Counted from the stretch's first letter, positions 1 to 8,834 are shown. The stretch: 64,000 nt of DNA from Verrucomicrobiia bacterium (GCA_026414565.1 JAOAIT010000009.1:310001-374000), one strand, 5' to 3'. Program-made: numbers and translations. Notes: generated from the sequence alone by a model not told the origin.

Positions 1-2
1 TG

Positions 3-356
3 CTGCTGGGCCGCGATTTTGCCTCCTCGGCCCAAACCATGCCGGGCACGGCCTCGGTGGTGGCGGCGGTGGCCAAGGACCGCAATGCCATCGGTTACGG
101 TGGCGCGGGTTATGGGGCCGGGGTCAAACACCTGTCCATCAAGAAGGACGAGAACAGCCCCGCCATTGAACCCAACGAGGAGACGGTGGTCAACGGCACT
201 TACCCCATCTGGCGTTACCTGTATATTTACGTCAACCCGGCCATTGACAAGGGCGAGGTGGCGGCCTACATCCGTTGGATTCGCAGCGATGAGGGGCAGA
301 AAGTGGTGAAAGATATCGGATTCTTCCCGCTGCCCGAGAAGATGCGGGGCGAGTAA
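3..356 (+). CDS. pstS: Phosphate ABC transporter substrate-binding protein PstS, 3' part
   Basis: This is the C-terminal 117 residues of a gene that begins before the window; the frame is open from base 3 and ends at TAA 354-356. The visible part has the periplasmic binding-protein tail typical of PstS: an 'AVAKDRNAIGYGGAGY' segment, then 'YPIWRYLYIYV', then a short helix ending near 'GFFPLP'. In the family this lobe helps bind phosphate in the periplasm and hands it to PstCA. Assignment rests on this tail and on the pstC-pstA-pstB-phoU-phoBR genes that follow directly. Any Pho box and the signal peptide lie outside the window. Confidence 0.85.
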   Translation: MLGRDFASSAQTMPGTASVVAAVAKDRNAIGYGGAGYGAGVKHLSIKKDENSPAIEPNEETVVNGTYPIWRYLYIYVNPAIDKGEVAAYIRWIRSDEGQKVVKDIGFFPLPEKMRGE

Positions 357-371
357 TTGCGGCTCGCCAGG

Positions 372-391
372 GGCCGCGGTACGCCGCGGCC
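372..391 (+). promoter_or_regulatory. Stem-loop between pstS and pstC
   Basis: GGCCGCGG, loop TACG, CCGCGGCC: a perfect 8-bp inverted repeat with a 4-base loop, starting 16 bases after the pstS stop. It has no T-run, so it is unlikely to be a full terminator. A UACG loop belongs to the stable UNCG tetraloop class, though here it is closed by G-C rather than C-G. Hairpins after binding-protein genes are known to protect the upstream mRNA and raise the binding protein over its permease; that role here is inferred. Confidence 0.55.
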
Positions 392-425
392 TCCTCCTCC
401 AATCTTATACTGCGGGATCTGCTGC

Positions 426-1604
426 ATGCCGCACAAATACATGGGCACCAACCGGGCGGCGGGCTGGATGGGCCTGCACCGGGGCCACAAGGCCCGCCCG
501 CTCGAATGGCTGGCGGAGAAGGTGATCCTGCTGGTGTCGCTCTCCGCCATTGTCATCATCTTCCTCATCTTTATCTTTGTCACCCGGGAGGCCCTGCCGA
601 TCATCCTGGGGCGCATGGACTCCTCGGCAATCCGCAATGTCCGCCCCCCGGAGGACCTGGATAAGATGTCCCCGCAGGAAATCCAGGCCTATCTGCACTT
701 GAAGCCCGCGGAATACGCGCGTATGGACCGTGAGGCCCTGAAGGAAATGATGAAGGTGCGTCTGGAGGCCAAGGACGAAATCCCCGACGACAAGGACGCG
801 CAAGTCAACACCACGGCTTGGCGGTACTTGATTTTACCCTACCAATGGAGCGACTATGATCGGCCTGAGTATATCTGGCAGCCGGTCTCGCAGGTACCCA
901 AGTACAATCTCATTCCTTTGATTATTGGCAGCCTCAAGGCTTCGTTGGTGGCGCTGCTCTTCGCTGTGCCCTTGGCGCTGGGCGCGGCCATTTACGTCTC
1001 ACAACTGGCCTCGCCGCGCCTCAAGGAATGGCTAAAGCCGGGCATTGAATTGCTGGCGGGTATTCCCTCGGTGGTGCTGGGCTTTTTTGCCTTAATTGTC
1101 ATGGCCTCCGTATTGCAGGGGGTGTTTGGCTATCAATCCCGGCTCAACGCACTGTTGGCGGGCATTGCCTTGGGCCTGGCCATCATCCCGGTGGTGTTCA
1201 GCATCGCGGAGGATGCCCTGACAAGTGTGCCCCGCAGTTTCACCGAAGGGGCGCTGGCTCTGGGCTCCTCCAAGTGGCAGGCGGCTTGGCACATCGTCCT
1301 GCCGGCGGCTGTGCCGGGGGTGTTTGCCGCGGTGGTGTTGGGTTTCGGCCGCGCCATCGGGGAAACCATGATTGTTTTGATGGCCAGCGGCAACGCGAGC
1401 ATCGTCTCGTGGAGTCTCCTTGACTCTACCCGTACCATGACGGCCACCATCGCGGCGGAAATGGCGGAGACGGTGGTGGGCGGGCATCATTACCGGATGC
1501 TCTTCCTCATCGGCGCCCTGCTGTTTCTCGTCACCTTCATCGGCAACATGGTGGCAGACTGGTTCATTCATCGGTTGAAAAAACGCCTGGAGGGCCACGC
1601 ATGA
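426..1604 (+). CDS. pstC: Phosphate ABC transporter permease PstC
   Basis: PstC is one of two membrane subunits of the high-affinity phosphate importer. The protein has a membrane helix near residues 35-60, a long hydrophilic loop (about 65-145), then a typical permease domain with several membrane segments and the ABC-interaction (EAA) loop 'EGALALGSSKWQAAWHIVLP'. The periplasmic loop between the first two helices is longer than in E. coli PstC, as in many non-proteobacterial forms. The frame can be read from a TTG at 357, but that would run through the stem-loop at 372-391, so ATG 426 (or ATG 441) is preferred. The stop overlaps the pstA start by 4 bases (ATGA), indicating translational coupling. 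Confidence 0.93.
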   Translation: MPHKYMGTNRAAGWMGLHRGHKARPLEWLAEKVILLVSLSAIVIIFLIFIFVTREALPIILGRMDSSAIRNVRPPEDLDKMSPQEIQAYLHLKPAEYARMDREALKEMMKVRLEAKDEIPDDKDAQVNTTAWRYLILPYQWSDYDRPEYIWQPVSQVPKYNLIPLIIGSLKASLVALLFAVPLALGAAIYVSQLASPRLKEWLKPGIELLAGIPSVVLGFFALIVMASVLQGVFGYQSRLNALLAGIALGLAIIPVVFSIAEDALTSVPRSFTEGALALGSSKWQAAWHIVLPAAVPGVFAAVVLGFGRAIGETMIVLMASGNASIVSWSLLDSTRTMTATIAAEMAETVVGGHHYRMLFLIGALLFLVTFIGNMVADWFIHRLKKRLEGHA

Positions 1605-2548
1605 GCACCCCGCAGAAGCCATTCAGCCGCAGCCGGCCCGATCCCTTTTCGGTGTTGTTCACCGGATTGACCGGATTGGCCACGCTGTTGATTCTGCTCA
1701 TCCTGGCCGTCATTCTTGGTAACATCCTCTGGCACGGGGCCGAGGGCCTGAGCTGGCGGTTTGTTTTCAGCATGTCCGACAGGGAGATGTTTGACGTGCA
1801 ACAAGCGGGCGTCCTGCCGATGATTGTGGGGACGGCGGCGCGGGTGATTTTAATGACCATCCTCGTGCTGCCCATTGGCGTAATCACCGCGATTTACCTG
1901 AATGAGTACGCCCATTCGACCAGCATTTTTACCCGGATTATTCGCGGGGCCGTCAACAATCTGGCCGGGGTGCCTTCGATTGTATTTGGCTTGTTTGGCA
2001 TGGGCTTCTTCATAAGCTTCATTGGCGGGCGCCTCGATGCCGCGCTGTATCCCGGCGACGCCGAGCCGCATTGGGGCAAGCCGGCGTTGATTTGGGCCAG
2101 TGCCACGTTGGCGGTGATGACCCTGCCAGTTGTGATCGTGGCCACCGAGGAAGCCTTGCGCGCCATCCCCATGGGCCTGCGCGAGGCCAGCCTGGCGCTG
2201 GGGGCCACCAAGCTGCAGACGATCGTGCGCATCGTGTTCCCCAATGCCCTGCCGGGCATTCTGACGGGCGCCATTCTGGCCATCAGCCGCGCCGCAGGGG
2301 AGGTGGCCCCCATCCTGTTCACCGGGGCGGCCTATTACATGGCCGGGCTGCCCAAATCCTTGACGGACCAGTTCATGGACCTCGGTTACCATGTTTTCAT
2401 TCTGTCCACCCAGTCGCCGAACATTGAGCGCACCCGCCCCATCCTTTACGCCACGGTGGTGGTGCTGCTGCTGCTGACCTTTGCCTTGAATCTGGTGGCC
2501 ATTCTGGTGCGCGCCCGCATGCGTAAACAAATGCGGTTGTCCCATTAA
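1601..2548 (+). CDS. pstA: Phosphate ABC transporter permease PstA
   Basis: Second permease subunit of the PstSCAB importer, 315 residues, close to the usual family length. Membrane segments occur near residues 20-45, 75-100, 125-150, 165-190, 225-250 and 285-310. The EAA loop is visible as 'REASLALGATKLQTIVRIV', followed by 'FPNALPGILTGAILAISRAAGE', which is strongly conserved in PstA (first 20 residues or fewer are the diagnostic part). It starts inside the pstC stop codon and is followed by pstB after 12 bases, so the genes form one transcription unit. Confidence 0.94.
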   Translation: MSTPQKPFSRSRPDPFSVLFTGLTGLATLLILLILAVILGNILWHGAEGLSWRFVFSMSDREMFDVQQAGVLPMIVGTAARVILMTILVLPIGVITAIYLNEYAHSTSIFTRIIRGAVNNLAGVPSIVFGLFGMGFFISFIGGRLDAALYPGDAEPHWGKPALIWASATLAVMTLPVVIVATEEALRAIPMGLREASLALGATKLQTIVRIVFPNALPGILTGAILAISRAAGEVAPILFTGAAYYMAGLPKSLTDQFMDLGYHVFILSTQSPNIERTRPILYATVVVLLLLTFALNLVAILVRARMRKQMRLSH

Positions 2549-2560
2549 ATCCTTCTCCTT

Positions 2561-3379
2561 ATGGCTGAACTGCTTGCCACGCAATTGAATCAAGACCCCC
2601 GCCGGGGGGCCGGGCTGGCGGAATCGTCCACCCTCATTTCGCTGCGCCATTTGTCCCTCTGGTATGGCCAGAACCAGGCGTTGACCGACATCACCATGGA
2701 CATCAAGGCTAATGTGGTCACCGCCTTCATCGGACCGTCCGGTTGCGGCAAATCCACCCTGCTGCGCTGCTTCAACCGGATGAACGATTTGATTGACGGG
2801 GTGCGCATGGAGGGGGTGGTGGAAATTGCCGGGCAAAACATCTACCACCCGGATGTGGACGTGATCGAGCTGCGCAAGCGCGTGGGCATGGTGTTTCAAC
2901 GCTCCAATCCTTTCCCCAAATCCATTTACGAGAACATCGCGTACGCCCTGCGTCTTCACGGTTTGCGGGATCGCAAGAAACTGGACGAGGTGGTGGAGCA
3001 GAGCCTGCGCTCGGCCGCGTTGTGGGATGAGGTCAAGGACCGGCTGCACAGCAGCGCCATGGGCCTGAGCGGCGGCCAGCAGCAGCGGCTGTGCATTGCC
3101 CGCGCCATCGCCATCAAGCCGGACATTATCCTCATGGATGAACCAGCCTCTGCGTTGGATCCCCTGGCCACCGCCCGCATTGAGGACCTCATTTTGGATT
3201 TGAAAAAGGACTACACCATTGTCATCGTCACCCACAACATGCAACAAGCCGCGCGCATCTCGGACATGACCGCCTTTTTCTACCTGGGCGAGCTGATCGA
3301 GTATGACACGACGGAAAAAATCTTCACCAATCCCGCGCGCAAGCAGACGGAGGATTACGTCACCGGCCGGTTCGGTTGA
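2561..3379 (+). CDS. pstB: Phosphate ABC transporter ATPase PstB
   Basis: ATP-binding subunit that drives phosphate import through PstCA. All nucleotide-binding motifs are present: Walker A 'GPSGCGKST' at residues 58-66, Q-loop in '[19 protein letters not shown]' (diagnostic of PstB), signature 'LSGGQQQR', Walker B '[13 protein letters not shown]' and the switch histidine in '[13 protein letters not shown]'. Length 272 residues; the first 25 are a non-conserved extension often seen outside the enterobacteria. It lies between pstA and phoU in the operon. Confidence 0.96.
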   Translation: MAELLATQLNQDPRRGAGLAESSTLISLRHLSLWYGQNQALTDITMDIKANVVTAFIGPSGCGKSTLLRCFNRMNDLIDGVRMEGVVEIAGQNIYHPDVDVIELRKRVGMVFQRSNPFPKSIYENIAYALRLHGLRDRKKLDEVVEQSLRSAALWDEVKDRLHSSAMGLSGGQQQRLCIARAIAIKPDIILMDEPASALDPLATARIEDLILDLKKDYTIVIVTHNMQQAARISDMTAFFYLGELIEYDTTEKIFTNPARKQTEDYVTGRFG

Positions 3380-3405
3380 GCCGCGCCCCCAGGAGGCCTT
3401 GAATT

Positions 3406-4107
3406 ATGTCCCAGCATTTTGAGCAGGAAGTGGATCACCTGAAACGGCAGCTTCTGACCATGGCCAGCCATGCCGAAAACGCCGTGCGCCGCGCCGTCAA
3501 GGCCCTCCTGGAGCAGAACCGCCAACTGGCGGTGGAGGTGGTGCAGGATGACGCCGTGCTGGACCGTTTCGAGGTGGAAATTGACGAGCTGGCCATTCAA
3601 GCCCTGGCCAAGGCGCCCCTGGCCAGCGATTTGCGCCTGGTCACCCGAGCCATGAAAATCTCCCACGAGCTGGAGCGCATCGGGGATGCCGCCACCACCA
3701 TCGCCCGCCGGGCCCAGGCGCTGCCGGCCGGTTTGCCGCTGGATGAGTTTGCGGACATCCCGCGGCTGCAGCAACTGGTGCTGCAGATGCTCAAGGAGGC
3801 GCTGGACGCCTTTGTCCAGCGCGAGCCGGAGCGCGCCCGGGCCGTGATCCCGCAGGACAAGGAGGTGGACCAGCTCAACAAGGAGGCGCATCGCAACCTG
3901 GGCGATTACCTGCAACAGCAGCCTTCGGCCACCCCCTGGGCCTTGCACCTTATGGCCATCACCAAAAGCCTGGAGCGCATTGGTGATCACGCCAAAAACA
4001 TTGCCGAGGATGTGGTTTATTTGTATGAAGGACGTGACATCCGCCACGGCGGCGACACGACGGCGGGCGCGGCCACCGGGCGGCAAGACAACCAACCCAA
4101 GCTTTGA
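3406..4107 (+). CDS. phoU: Phosphate signalling protein PhoU
   Basis: PhoU is a cytoplasmic helical protein that links the Pst transporter to the PhoR kinase and damps the Pho response when phosphate is plentiful. The protein is all-helical with the two three-helix PhoU repeats, each carrying the metal-binding type motif: 'ATDLR'-like 'ASDLRLVTRAMKISHELERI' (split here as ASDLRLV and ELERIGD) and the second 'LERIGDHAKNIAEDVVYL'. 233 residues is the usual length. A perfect Shine-Dalgarno AGGAGG lies at 3391-3396, nine bases before ATG 3406, and supports the start. The stop overlaps a possible TTG start of phoB. Confidence 0.95.
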   Translation: MSQHFEQEVDHLKRQLLTMASHAENAVRRAVKALLEQNRQLAVEVVQDDAVLDRFEVEIDELAIQALAKAPLASDLRLVTRAMKISHELERIGDAATTIARRAQALPAGLPLDEFADIPRLQQLVLQMLKEALDAFVQREPERARAVIPQDKEVDQLNKEAHRNLGDYLQQQPSATPWALHLMAITKSLERIGDHAKNIAEDVVYLYEGRDIRHGGDTTAGAATGRQDNQPKL

Positions 4108-4112
4108 GCGGT

Positions 4113-4796
4113 ATGAAACCCAAAATCCTGGTCGTGGATGATGAACCCGATGCTGTCGAGCTGATCGAGTTTAATCTTAAAGGCGCCGGATTTGATGTCA
4201 TTAGCGCCGATGACGGTGCCGAAGCCGTGCAAAAAGCCCGTTCGGCCCAGCCCAATTTGATCATTCTGGATGTCATGCTGCCGGAGATGGACGGCATGGA
4301 AGTGTGCAAAACCCTGCGCCGCGATCCTGCCACCGCCAAAATCCCCATCATCATGCTCACCGCCAAGGCGGCGGAAATTGACCGCGTGCTGGGGCTGGAG
4401 CTGGGCGCCGATGATTATGTCACCAAGCCTTTCAGCCCCCGCGAGCTGGTCTTGCGCGTGAAAAATATGCTCCGCCGCGGGCAGCCCGTGGAGGAAAAGC
4501 AGGAGCAAATTCGCGCCGGCGACCTGGTAATTGACATCCCCCGGCATCAAGTGTCGGTAAAAGGCAAAAAGGTCGAGCTGACGGCCACCGAGTTTCGCCT
4601 GCTGACGGTGTTGGCGCAGCGCCGCGGACGCGTGCAATCCCGCGACCAGCTTCTGCAAGATGTGTGGGAATACGACAACCTGATTGACACACGCACGGTG
4701 GACACGCACATGCGGCGCCTGCGTGAAAAGCTTGGGCCGGCGGCGCGGTATCTGGACACCATTCGCGGGGTGGGATATCGCTTTACCGACGAGTAG
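4113..4796 (+). CDS. phoB: Phosphate response regulator PhoB (OmpR family)
   Basis: DNA-binding response regulator, 227 residues. The receiver domain covers residues 1-120 with acidic pocket 'VVDDE', phospho-acceptor D53 in 'ILDVMLPEMDG', T in 'MLTAKA' and K in 'TKPFSPREL'. The C-terminal winged helix (about 130-227) contains 'LTATEFRLLTVLAQRRGRV' and 'TVDTHMRRLREKLG', the OmpR/PhoB signature. In the family it is phosphorylated by PhoR in low phosphate and activates pst and other Pho genes. The frame also opens at TTG 4104, but ATG 4113 gives the standard N-terminus. The transmitter gene follows after 26 bases. Confidence 0.92.
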   Translation: MKPKILVVDDEPDAVELIEFNLKGAGFDVISADDGAEAVQKARSAQPNLIILDVMLPEMDGMEVCKTLRRDPATAKIPIIMLTAKAAEIDRVLGLELGADDYVTKPFSPRELVLRVKNMLRRGQPVEEKQEQIRAGDLVIDIPRHQVSVKGKKVELTATEFRLLTVLAQRRGRVQSRDQLLQDVWEYDNLIDTRTVDTHMRRLREKLGPAARYLDTIRGVGYRFTDE

Positions 4797-4822
4797 CCCG
4801 GCGCCGGGGGCGGTCAAGGCTT

Positions 4823-6058
4823 GTGACGTTTTTTGAGGAACAATGGGTGCTGTGGCTTTTTGCCGCCGGGGTGGCGCTGGTGGTGTTGCACACTTGGTGG
4901 ATGGAGCGCCGCCACCGCCGCGAGCGCGAACGGGCCGAGCGCGAGTACACCCGCCAGGCCCTGCAAAAACAACAGCAGTTGCAGGCCCAGTTTCAGGCCC
5001 AGCAGGAGGCGCTGTTCAACAGCATGATTGAGGGGGTGCTGGTGCTCGACCAGCAGGGGCGCATCCAACTGTTCAATCAATCCCTCAAGGATTTGCTCCA
5101 GTTTTCCCGTGATCTGCGGGGGGCCACCCTCATCGAGGCCTTCCGCCTGCCCGAGCTGGAAAGCATGGCCCAGCGCCTGCTCAAGGAATGCACGGTGGCG
5201 GCGGTGGAAATTGAATTGCCAGGCGCCACCCCGCGCTATCTTCAGGTCAACGGCTCGGCGGTGTTGGACCGGCAGGGTCGGCAACAGGGGGCAATCATGG
5301 TGTTTCATGATCTGACCCGGCTCAAGCAACTGGAGAAAACCCGCCAGGAATTTGTGGCCAATGTCAGCCACGAATTGCGCACCCCGCTGGCCATGATCAA
5401 GGGCTTTGTGGAAACCCTGCTCAATGGCGCCAAAGACGACCCGGCCGTGGCCACCCGCTTCCTGCAAAACATCGAAAAACACACGGATCGCCTGACTTTC
5501 CTCATCGAGGATTTGCTCACCATCTCCCGGCTTGAGTCCGGCAAGGTGGTGTTCAATCTGCGCCCCACCAATTTGCGCGAGACGGTGCAGCATGTCATGG
5601 AGGACTTGCAGACCCGCGCCCATGACAAGCAGATCCGCTTCCTCAATCAGGTGCCCGAGGATCTGGAGGCCTGGGCCGACGGGGATCGCCTGCAACAGGT
5701 GCTGTTCAACCTCCTCGACAATGCCATCAAATACGGCCACGTGGGCGGCAAGGTGGAAGTCACCGGCCAGCGGCTGGATCATGGCATGGTGCGCCTCTCC
5801 GTATCCGATGACGGCCCCGGCGTGCCGCCGGAGTCCAGGGAGCGCATCTTCGAGCGCTTTTATCGCGTGGACAAGGCCCGCTCCCGTGAGGCGGGCGGCA
5901 CCGGCCTGGGGCTGGCCATCGTCAAACACATCATCCAATGCCACGGCGGGCGGGCCTGGGTGGAGAGCGAGCTGGGCCGCGGGTCAACTTTTCATGTGAC
6001 CTTGCCCGCCGATGAAGCGGCAGCCAGGGCCTCGGAAAACCGCCGGCTCAGTGCCTGA
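4823..6058 (+). CDS. phoR: Phosphate-sensor histidine kinase PhoR
   Basis: Membrane histidine kinase of 411 residues, starting at GTG. One hydrophobic segment (about 8-25) is followed by a charged, coiled-coil-prone stretch (30-62), a PAS domain (about 65-165), the HisKA domain with phospho-acceptor H183 in 'NVSHELRTPLAMIKGF', and an ATPase domain with N-box 'LFNLLDNAIKYG', 'DDGPGVPPE' and 'GGTGLGLAIVKHI'. Absence of a large extracytoplasmic domain fits PhoR, which senses through Pst/PhoU rather than phosphate itself. Position after phoB completes the operon. The gene ends only 6 bases from the end of the convergent methyltransferase gene. Confidence 0.92.
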   Translation: MTFFEEQWVLWLFAAGVALVVLHTWWMERRHRRERERAEREYTRQALQKQQQLQAQFQAQQEALFNSMIEGVLVLDQQGRIQLFNQSLKDLLQFSRDLRGATLIEAFRLPELESMAQRLLKECTVAAVEIELPGATPRYLQVNGSAVLDRQGRQQGAIMVFHDLTRLKQLEKTRQEFVANVSHELRTPLAMIKGFVETLLNGAKDDPAVATRFLQNIEKHTDRLTFLIEDLLTISRLESGKVVFNLRPTNLRETVQHVMEDLQTRAHDKQIRFLNQVPEDLEAWADGDRLQQVLFNLLDNAIKYGHVGGKVEVTGQRLDHGMVRLSVSDDGPGVPPESRERIFERFYRVDKARSREAGGTGLGLAIVKHIIQCHGGRAWVESELGRGSTFHVTLPADEAAARASENRRLSA

Positions 6059-6064
6059 GCGGCC

Positions 6065-7267
6065 TTAACGGGCCACTTCAAAGGCAAAGCCCTTCAAGTA
6101 CTCAGTCTCCGGAATGACCGGCAACACGGGATGATCCGGCGATTGTGTATAGATGGCCACCCGGCGCAAGACCCGACGGCAGTCCGCGGCCGCGGCCGTA
6201 ATGACTTCCTGAAACAGCGTCGCCGGCACGTGGTGCGAGCAGCAAAAGGTGACCAGGGTGCCCCCCGGTTTCAGGAGCTTGAGCGCCCGCAAATGAATTT
6301 CCTTGTAACCGCGGAGGGCATCGGGGACGGAGGCCCGGGTGCGCGTGAAGGAGGGAGGATCCAAAATAATCACGTCATAGCGCGGAATGAGCTTCTCGTG
6401 CGGGCGCGTCGTCGTCTGCGCCTTCAGCCAGTCAAACACGTTGACCGACTCCACCGAGATGCGCTCGGCCAGTTGGTTGCGCTGGGCGTTGGTGTGCAGG
6501 GCGGCGGCGGCTTCCGGGCTTTGCTCCAGGCAGTGCACATGCGCCGCCCCCGCCCGCGCTGCATGCAGGGCAAATCCCCCGACAAAACTGAAACAGTCCA
6601 ACACCCGGGCGCCAGCGGTCAGGCGGGCCACCAGTTCGTAGTTGATCTGCTGGTCCAGATAGAGGCCCGTTTTATGGCCGGCCTGCAAGTCGGCGGCTAT
6701 TTCCAAGCCGTTCAACCGCGCCCAGACCATCGGCGCCGCCTCGCCCCACAACACTCCCTGCGCTTCCTCCAGTCCCTCAAATTTGCGGGCGGCCGTTTCG
6801 CTGCGCTCGAGGATGGCGCGTGGGGAGAACAGCCGCCGCAGTGCATTCACAATCATGTCCTTGCGGGCGTCCATGCCCAGCGCGGAGATCTGTAGCACGA
6901 GGTGATCCTCGTATTTGTCCACAATCAGCCCGGAAAGAAAGTCGCTTTCCGCATTGACGACCCGGAAGCTGGTGGCTTGCGGCAAATAACGCCGGCGCAA
7001 CTCCCACGCGGCGCGAAGTCGCTGCTCAAACCAGGCTTCGTCCACCTGGCTGCGCTGGGTGTCCAGCAGGCGCACGTGAATTTTGGAGCGGGAATTGTAA
7101 AAACCGATCCCCAGCAGGCGATGGCGGGAATCTTTGACCTGGACGATTTCCCCGTCGCGCGGGGTGGGGGTGACACGCCAGACGGAGCCGGCGTAAATCC
7201 AGGGGTGTCCGGCGACCACGCGATCGGCCTCCCCCGGTTTCAGGGTGACAGTAGGCAAGCTCAACAT
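6065..7267 (-). CDS. rlmI: Class I SAM-dependent 23S rRNA methyltransferase, RlmI type
   Basis: 400-residue protein with the RlmI layout: an N-terminal PUA RNA-binding domain (about 1-75, 'AGHPWIYAGSVWRV', 'GIGFYNSRSKIHVRLL'), a middle EEHEE-like domain (75-185) and a C-terminal Rossmann methyltransferase domain. SAM-binding motif I is 'VLDCFSFVGGFALHAARAGA' and the catalytic/active-site motif is 'IILDPPSFTR'. In E. coli RlmI methylates C1962 of 23S rRNA; the exact target here is inferred. It is a single gene, divergent from kdsA and convergent with phoR. The symbol is by family similarity only. Confidence 0.8.
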   Translation of the reverse strand: MLSLPTVTLKPGEADRVVAGHPWIYAGSVWRVTPTPRDGEIVQVKDSRHRLLGIGFYNSRSKIHVRLLDTQRSQVDEAWFEQRLRAAWELRRRYLPQATSFRVVNAESDFLSGLIVDKYEDHLVLQISALGMDARKDMIVNALRRLFSPRAILERSETAARKFEGLEEAQGVLWGEAAPMVWARLNGLEIAADLQAGHKTGLYLDQQINYELVARLTAGARVLDCFSFVGGFALHAARAGAAHVHCLEQSPEAAAALHTNAQRNQLAERISVESVNVFDWLKAQTTTRPHEKLIPRYDVIILDPPSFTRTRASVPDALRGYKEIHLRALKLLKPGGTLVTFCCSHHVPATLFQEVITAAAADCRRVLRRVAIYTQSPDHPVLPVIPETEYLKGFAFEVAR

Positions 7268-7424
7268 AGGCTTTGTAAACAGTGTAGGGCCGGGCAGGGA
7301 GTAATTTCCCCGCCCCGGCCTTGGGGTGGCAATGTACTCTGCTTTCGGCGAAAGGGAAATTATTTTAACCTGAATTATTGGGCTTCGCCCGGCCGAGGGG
7401 GCGGGTTGGCGCGCCGAAGGTGGA

Positions 7425-7442
7425 CAAGCCGGCGCCGGCTTG
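7425..7442. promoter_or_regulatory. 18-bp perfect palindrome in front of kdsA
   Basis: CAAGCCGGCGCCGGCTTG reads the same on both strands and has no spacer. It ends 3 bases before the kdsA ribosome-binding site (GAAAGG, 7446-7451) and 13 bases before ATG 7456. It lies in the 188-base divergent gap between rlmI and kdsA. It could be an operator for a dimeric regulator or a site that blocks ribosome access; GC-rich chance symmetry is also possible. Confidence 0.4.
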
Positions 7443-7455
7443 GTAGAAAGGCGTC

Positions 7456-8274
7456 ATGCCAAAGTCTGACACGGGCCTCTGGAAACGCTTGAGCAGCCGG
7501 CGCGAGTTGTTCGTCATCGCCGGGCCCTGCGTGATTGAAAGCGAGGCGTTGTGTCTGGAAGTGGCGCACACCTTGCAGCCGCTCTGTCGCCGGTTGGGGT
7601 TGCCGCTGGTGTTCAAGGCGAGTTTTGACAAGGCCAATCGCACCTCCGCCAAGTCTTTTCGCGGCCCGGGCCTGGAGGCCGGCCTCGAGGTGTTGAAGGA
7701 AGTACGCGCGCGGACCGGCCTGCCCGTGCTTACCGATGTTCATACCGAAGAACAGGCCCAAATGGCGGGCGAGGTGGTGGACATTCTCCAAATCCCGGCT
7801 TTCCTGTGCCGGCAGACGGACCTCATTGAGGCGGCGGTTTCCACCGGCCGCATTGTGAATCTCAAAAAGGGCCAGTTTCTCAGCCCCGCTGAGATGTTGC
7901 AGGTGGTGCGCAAGGCGCGCGAGCTCGGCGGCCGCCAGTTGCTGGTGACTGAGCGCGGCACGACGTTTGGCTACCACAACCTGGTGGCGGACATGCGGGC
8001 GATTGCCTGGCTCAAACAGGCGGACTGCCCGGTAATCTTCGACGCCACCCATTCAGTGCAACTGCCGGGGGGGAGCGGGGACAAATCCGGCGGCCAGCGC
8101 GAGTTTGCGCCGGTGCTGGCTCGCGCCGCCGTGGCGGCGGGCGCGGACGGGGTTTTTATTGAGACGCACCCCCACCCGGAGGCGGCCTTGAGTGACGGCC
8201 CCAACATGATCCCGCTGGCCGAGATGCCTGCGGTGTTGAAGTCCTTAAAAAAGTTGTTCCACGCGCGAAGCTGA
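7456..8274 (+). CDS. kdsA: 3-deoxy-8-phosphooctulonate synthase KdsA
   Basis: Condenses phosphoenolpyruvate with arabinose 5-phosphate to give Kdo 8-phosphate, the first committed step of Kdo synthesis for the LPS inner core. 272 residues, TIM-barrel DAHP-synthase-I family. Diagnostic stretches are 'FVIAGPCVIESEALCLEVAH', 'VFKASFDKANRTS', 'LPVLTDVHTEEQ', 'QIPAFLCRQTDLIEA', 'NLKKGQFLSP' and 'FDATHSVQLPG'. The start is supported by GAAAGG four bases upstream. The presence of kdsA together with kdsC and Lpt genes downstream shows that the organism makes a Kdo-containing LPS. Confidence 0.95.
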   Translation: MPKSDTGLWKRLSSRRELFVIAGPCVIESEALCLEVAHTLQPLCRRLGLPLVFKASFDKANRTSAKSFRGPGLEAGLEVLKEVRARTGLPVLTDVHTEEQAQMAGEVVDILQIPAFLCRQTDLIEAAVSTGRIVNLKKGQFLSPAEMLQVVRKARELGGRQLLVTERGTTFGYHNLVADMRAIAWLKQADCPVIFDATHSVQLPGGSGDKSGGQREFAPVLARAAVAAGADGVFIETHPHPEAALSDGPNMIPLAEMPAVLKSLKKLFHARS

Positions 8275-8300
8275 ACCTTTCGCCAACCTGCACCCTGCCC

Positions 8301-8834
8301 ATGTTGTCTCCTCAAGAACTGACCGCCCGCCTGCAAAAAGTCCGGCTCTTCTTATGTGATGTGGATGGCATCCTGACAGATGGCACCGTTTTGATGACCG
8401 GCGAGGAGGAGGTCAAGCAATTCCATGTTTTTGATGGTCTGGGCACGCGCCTGCTGCGGGAGCACGGCGGCATCAAGGTGGGTTGGATCTCCGCCCGCCC
8501 CTCACCCGCCACCACGCGGCGGGCCCAGGAACTCAAGGTGGATTATTTATATCAGGATCGCGCCCCCAAAGTGGCCGCCATCGAGAACATTCTCCAGGAG
8601 GCCGGCTGCACCTGGGAGGAGGTGTGTTACATGGGCGATGACATTGTGGACCTTGGGGCCTTGCGCCGCGCAGGCGTGGCGGTGTGCGTGCCGGACAGCC
8701 TGCCGGAGGCTTTGGCGTTGGCTCATTATGTCACGCGCAAACCAGGTGGGCGCGGGGCGGTGCGCGAAGTCATCGAGCTGCTGCTCAAGGCTCAGGGTAA
8801 ATGGGACAGCCTGTTGCGGGAGTATTCCGCATGA
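8301..8834 (+). CDS. kdsC: 3-deoxy-D-manno-octulosonate-8-phosphate phosphatase KdsC
   Basis: HAD-superfamily phosphatase that removes phosphate from the KdsA product to release free Kdo. 177 residues, as usual for the cap-less KdsC tetramer. Motif I is 'FLCDVDGILTDG' (nucleophile and acid/base aspartates), followed by 'FHVFDGLGTRLLREHGGIKV' as the typical KdsC loop, motif II/III around 'SARPSPATTRRAQEL' and 'QDRAPKVAAI', and motif IV 'MGDDIVDLGALRRAGVAVCV'. Its TGA shares bases with the ATG of the next gene (8831-8834), so both are likely co-translated with kdsA in one operon. Confidence 0.93.
   Translation: MLSPQELTARLQKVRLFLCDVDGILTDGTVLMTGEEEVKQFHVFDGLGTRLLREHGGIKVGWISARPSPATTRRAQELKVDYLYQDRAPKVAAIENILQEAGCTWEEVCYMGDDIVDLGALRRAGVAVCVPDSLPEALALAHYVTRKPGGRGAVREVIELLLKAQGKWDSLLREYSA

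Noticed and set aside
1850-3247. Long minus-strand open frame (465 codons) across pstA and pstB
   Set aside because: It is the antisense of two clear genes, its product is rich in His/Gln/Gly with no domain, and it reflects GC-rich codon bias on the opposite strand.
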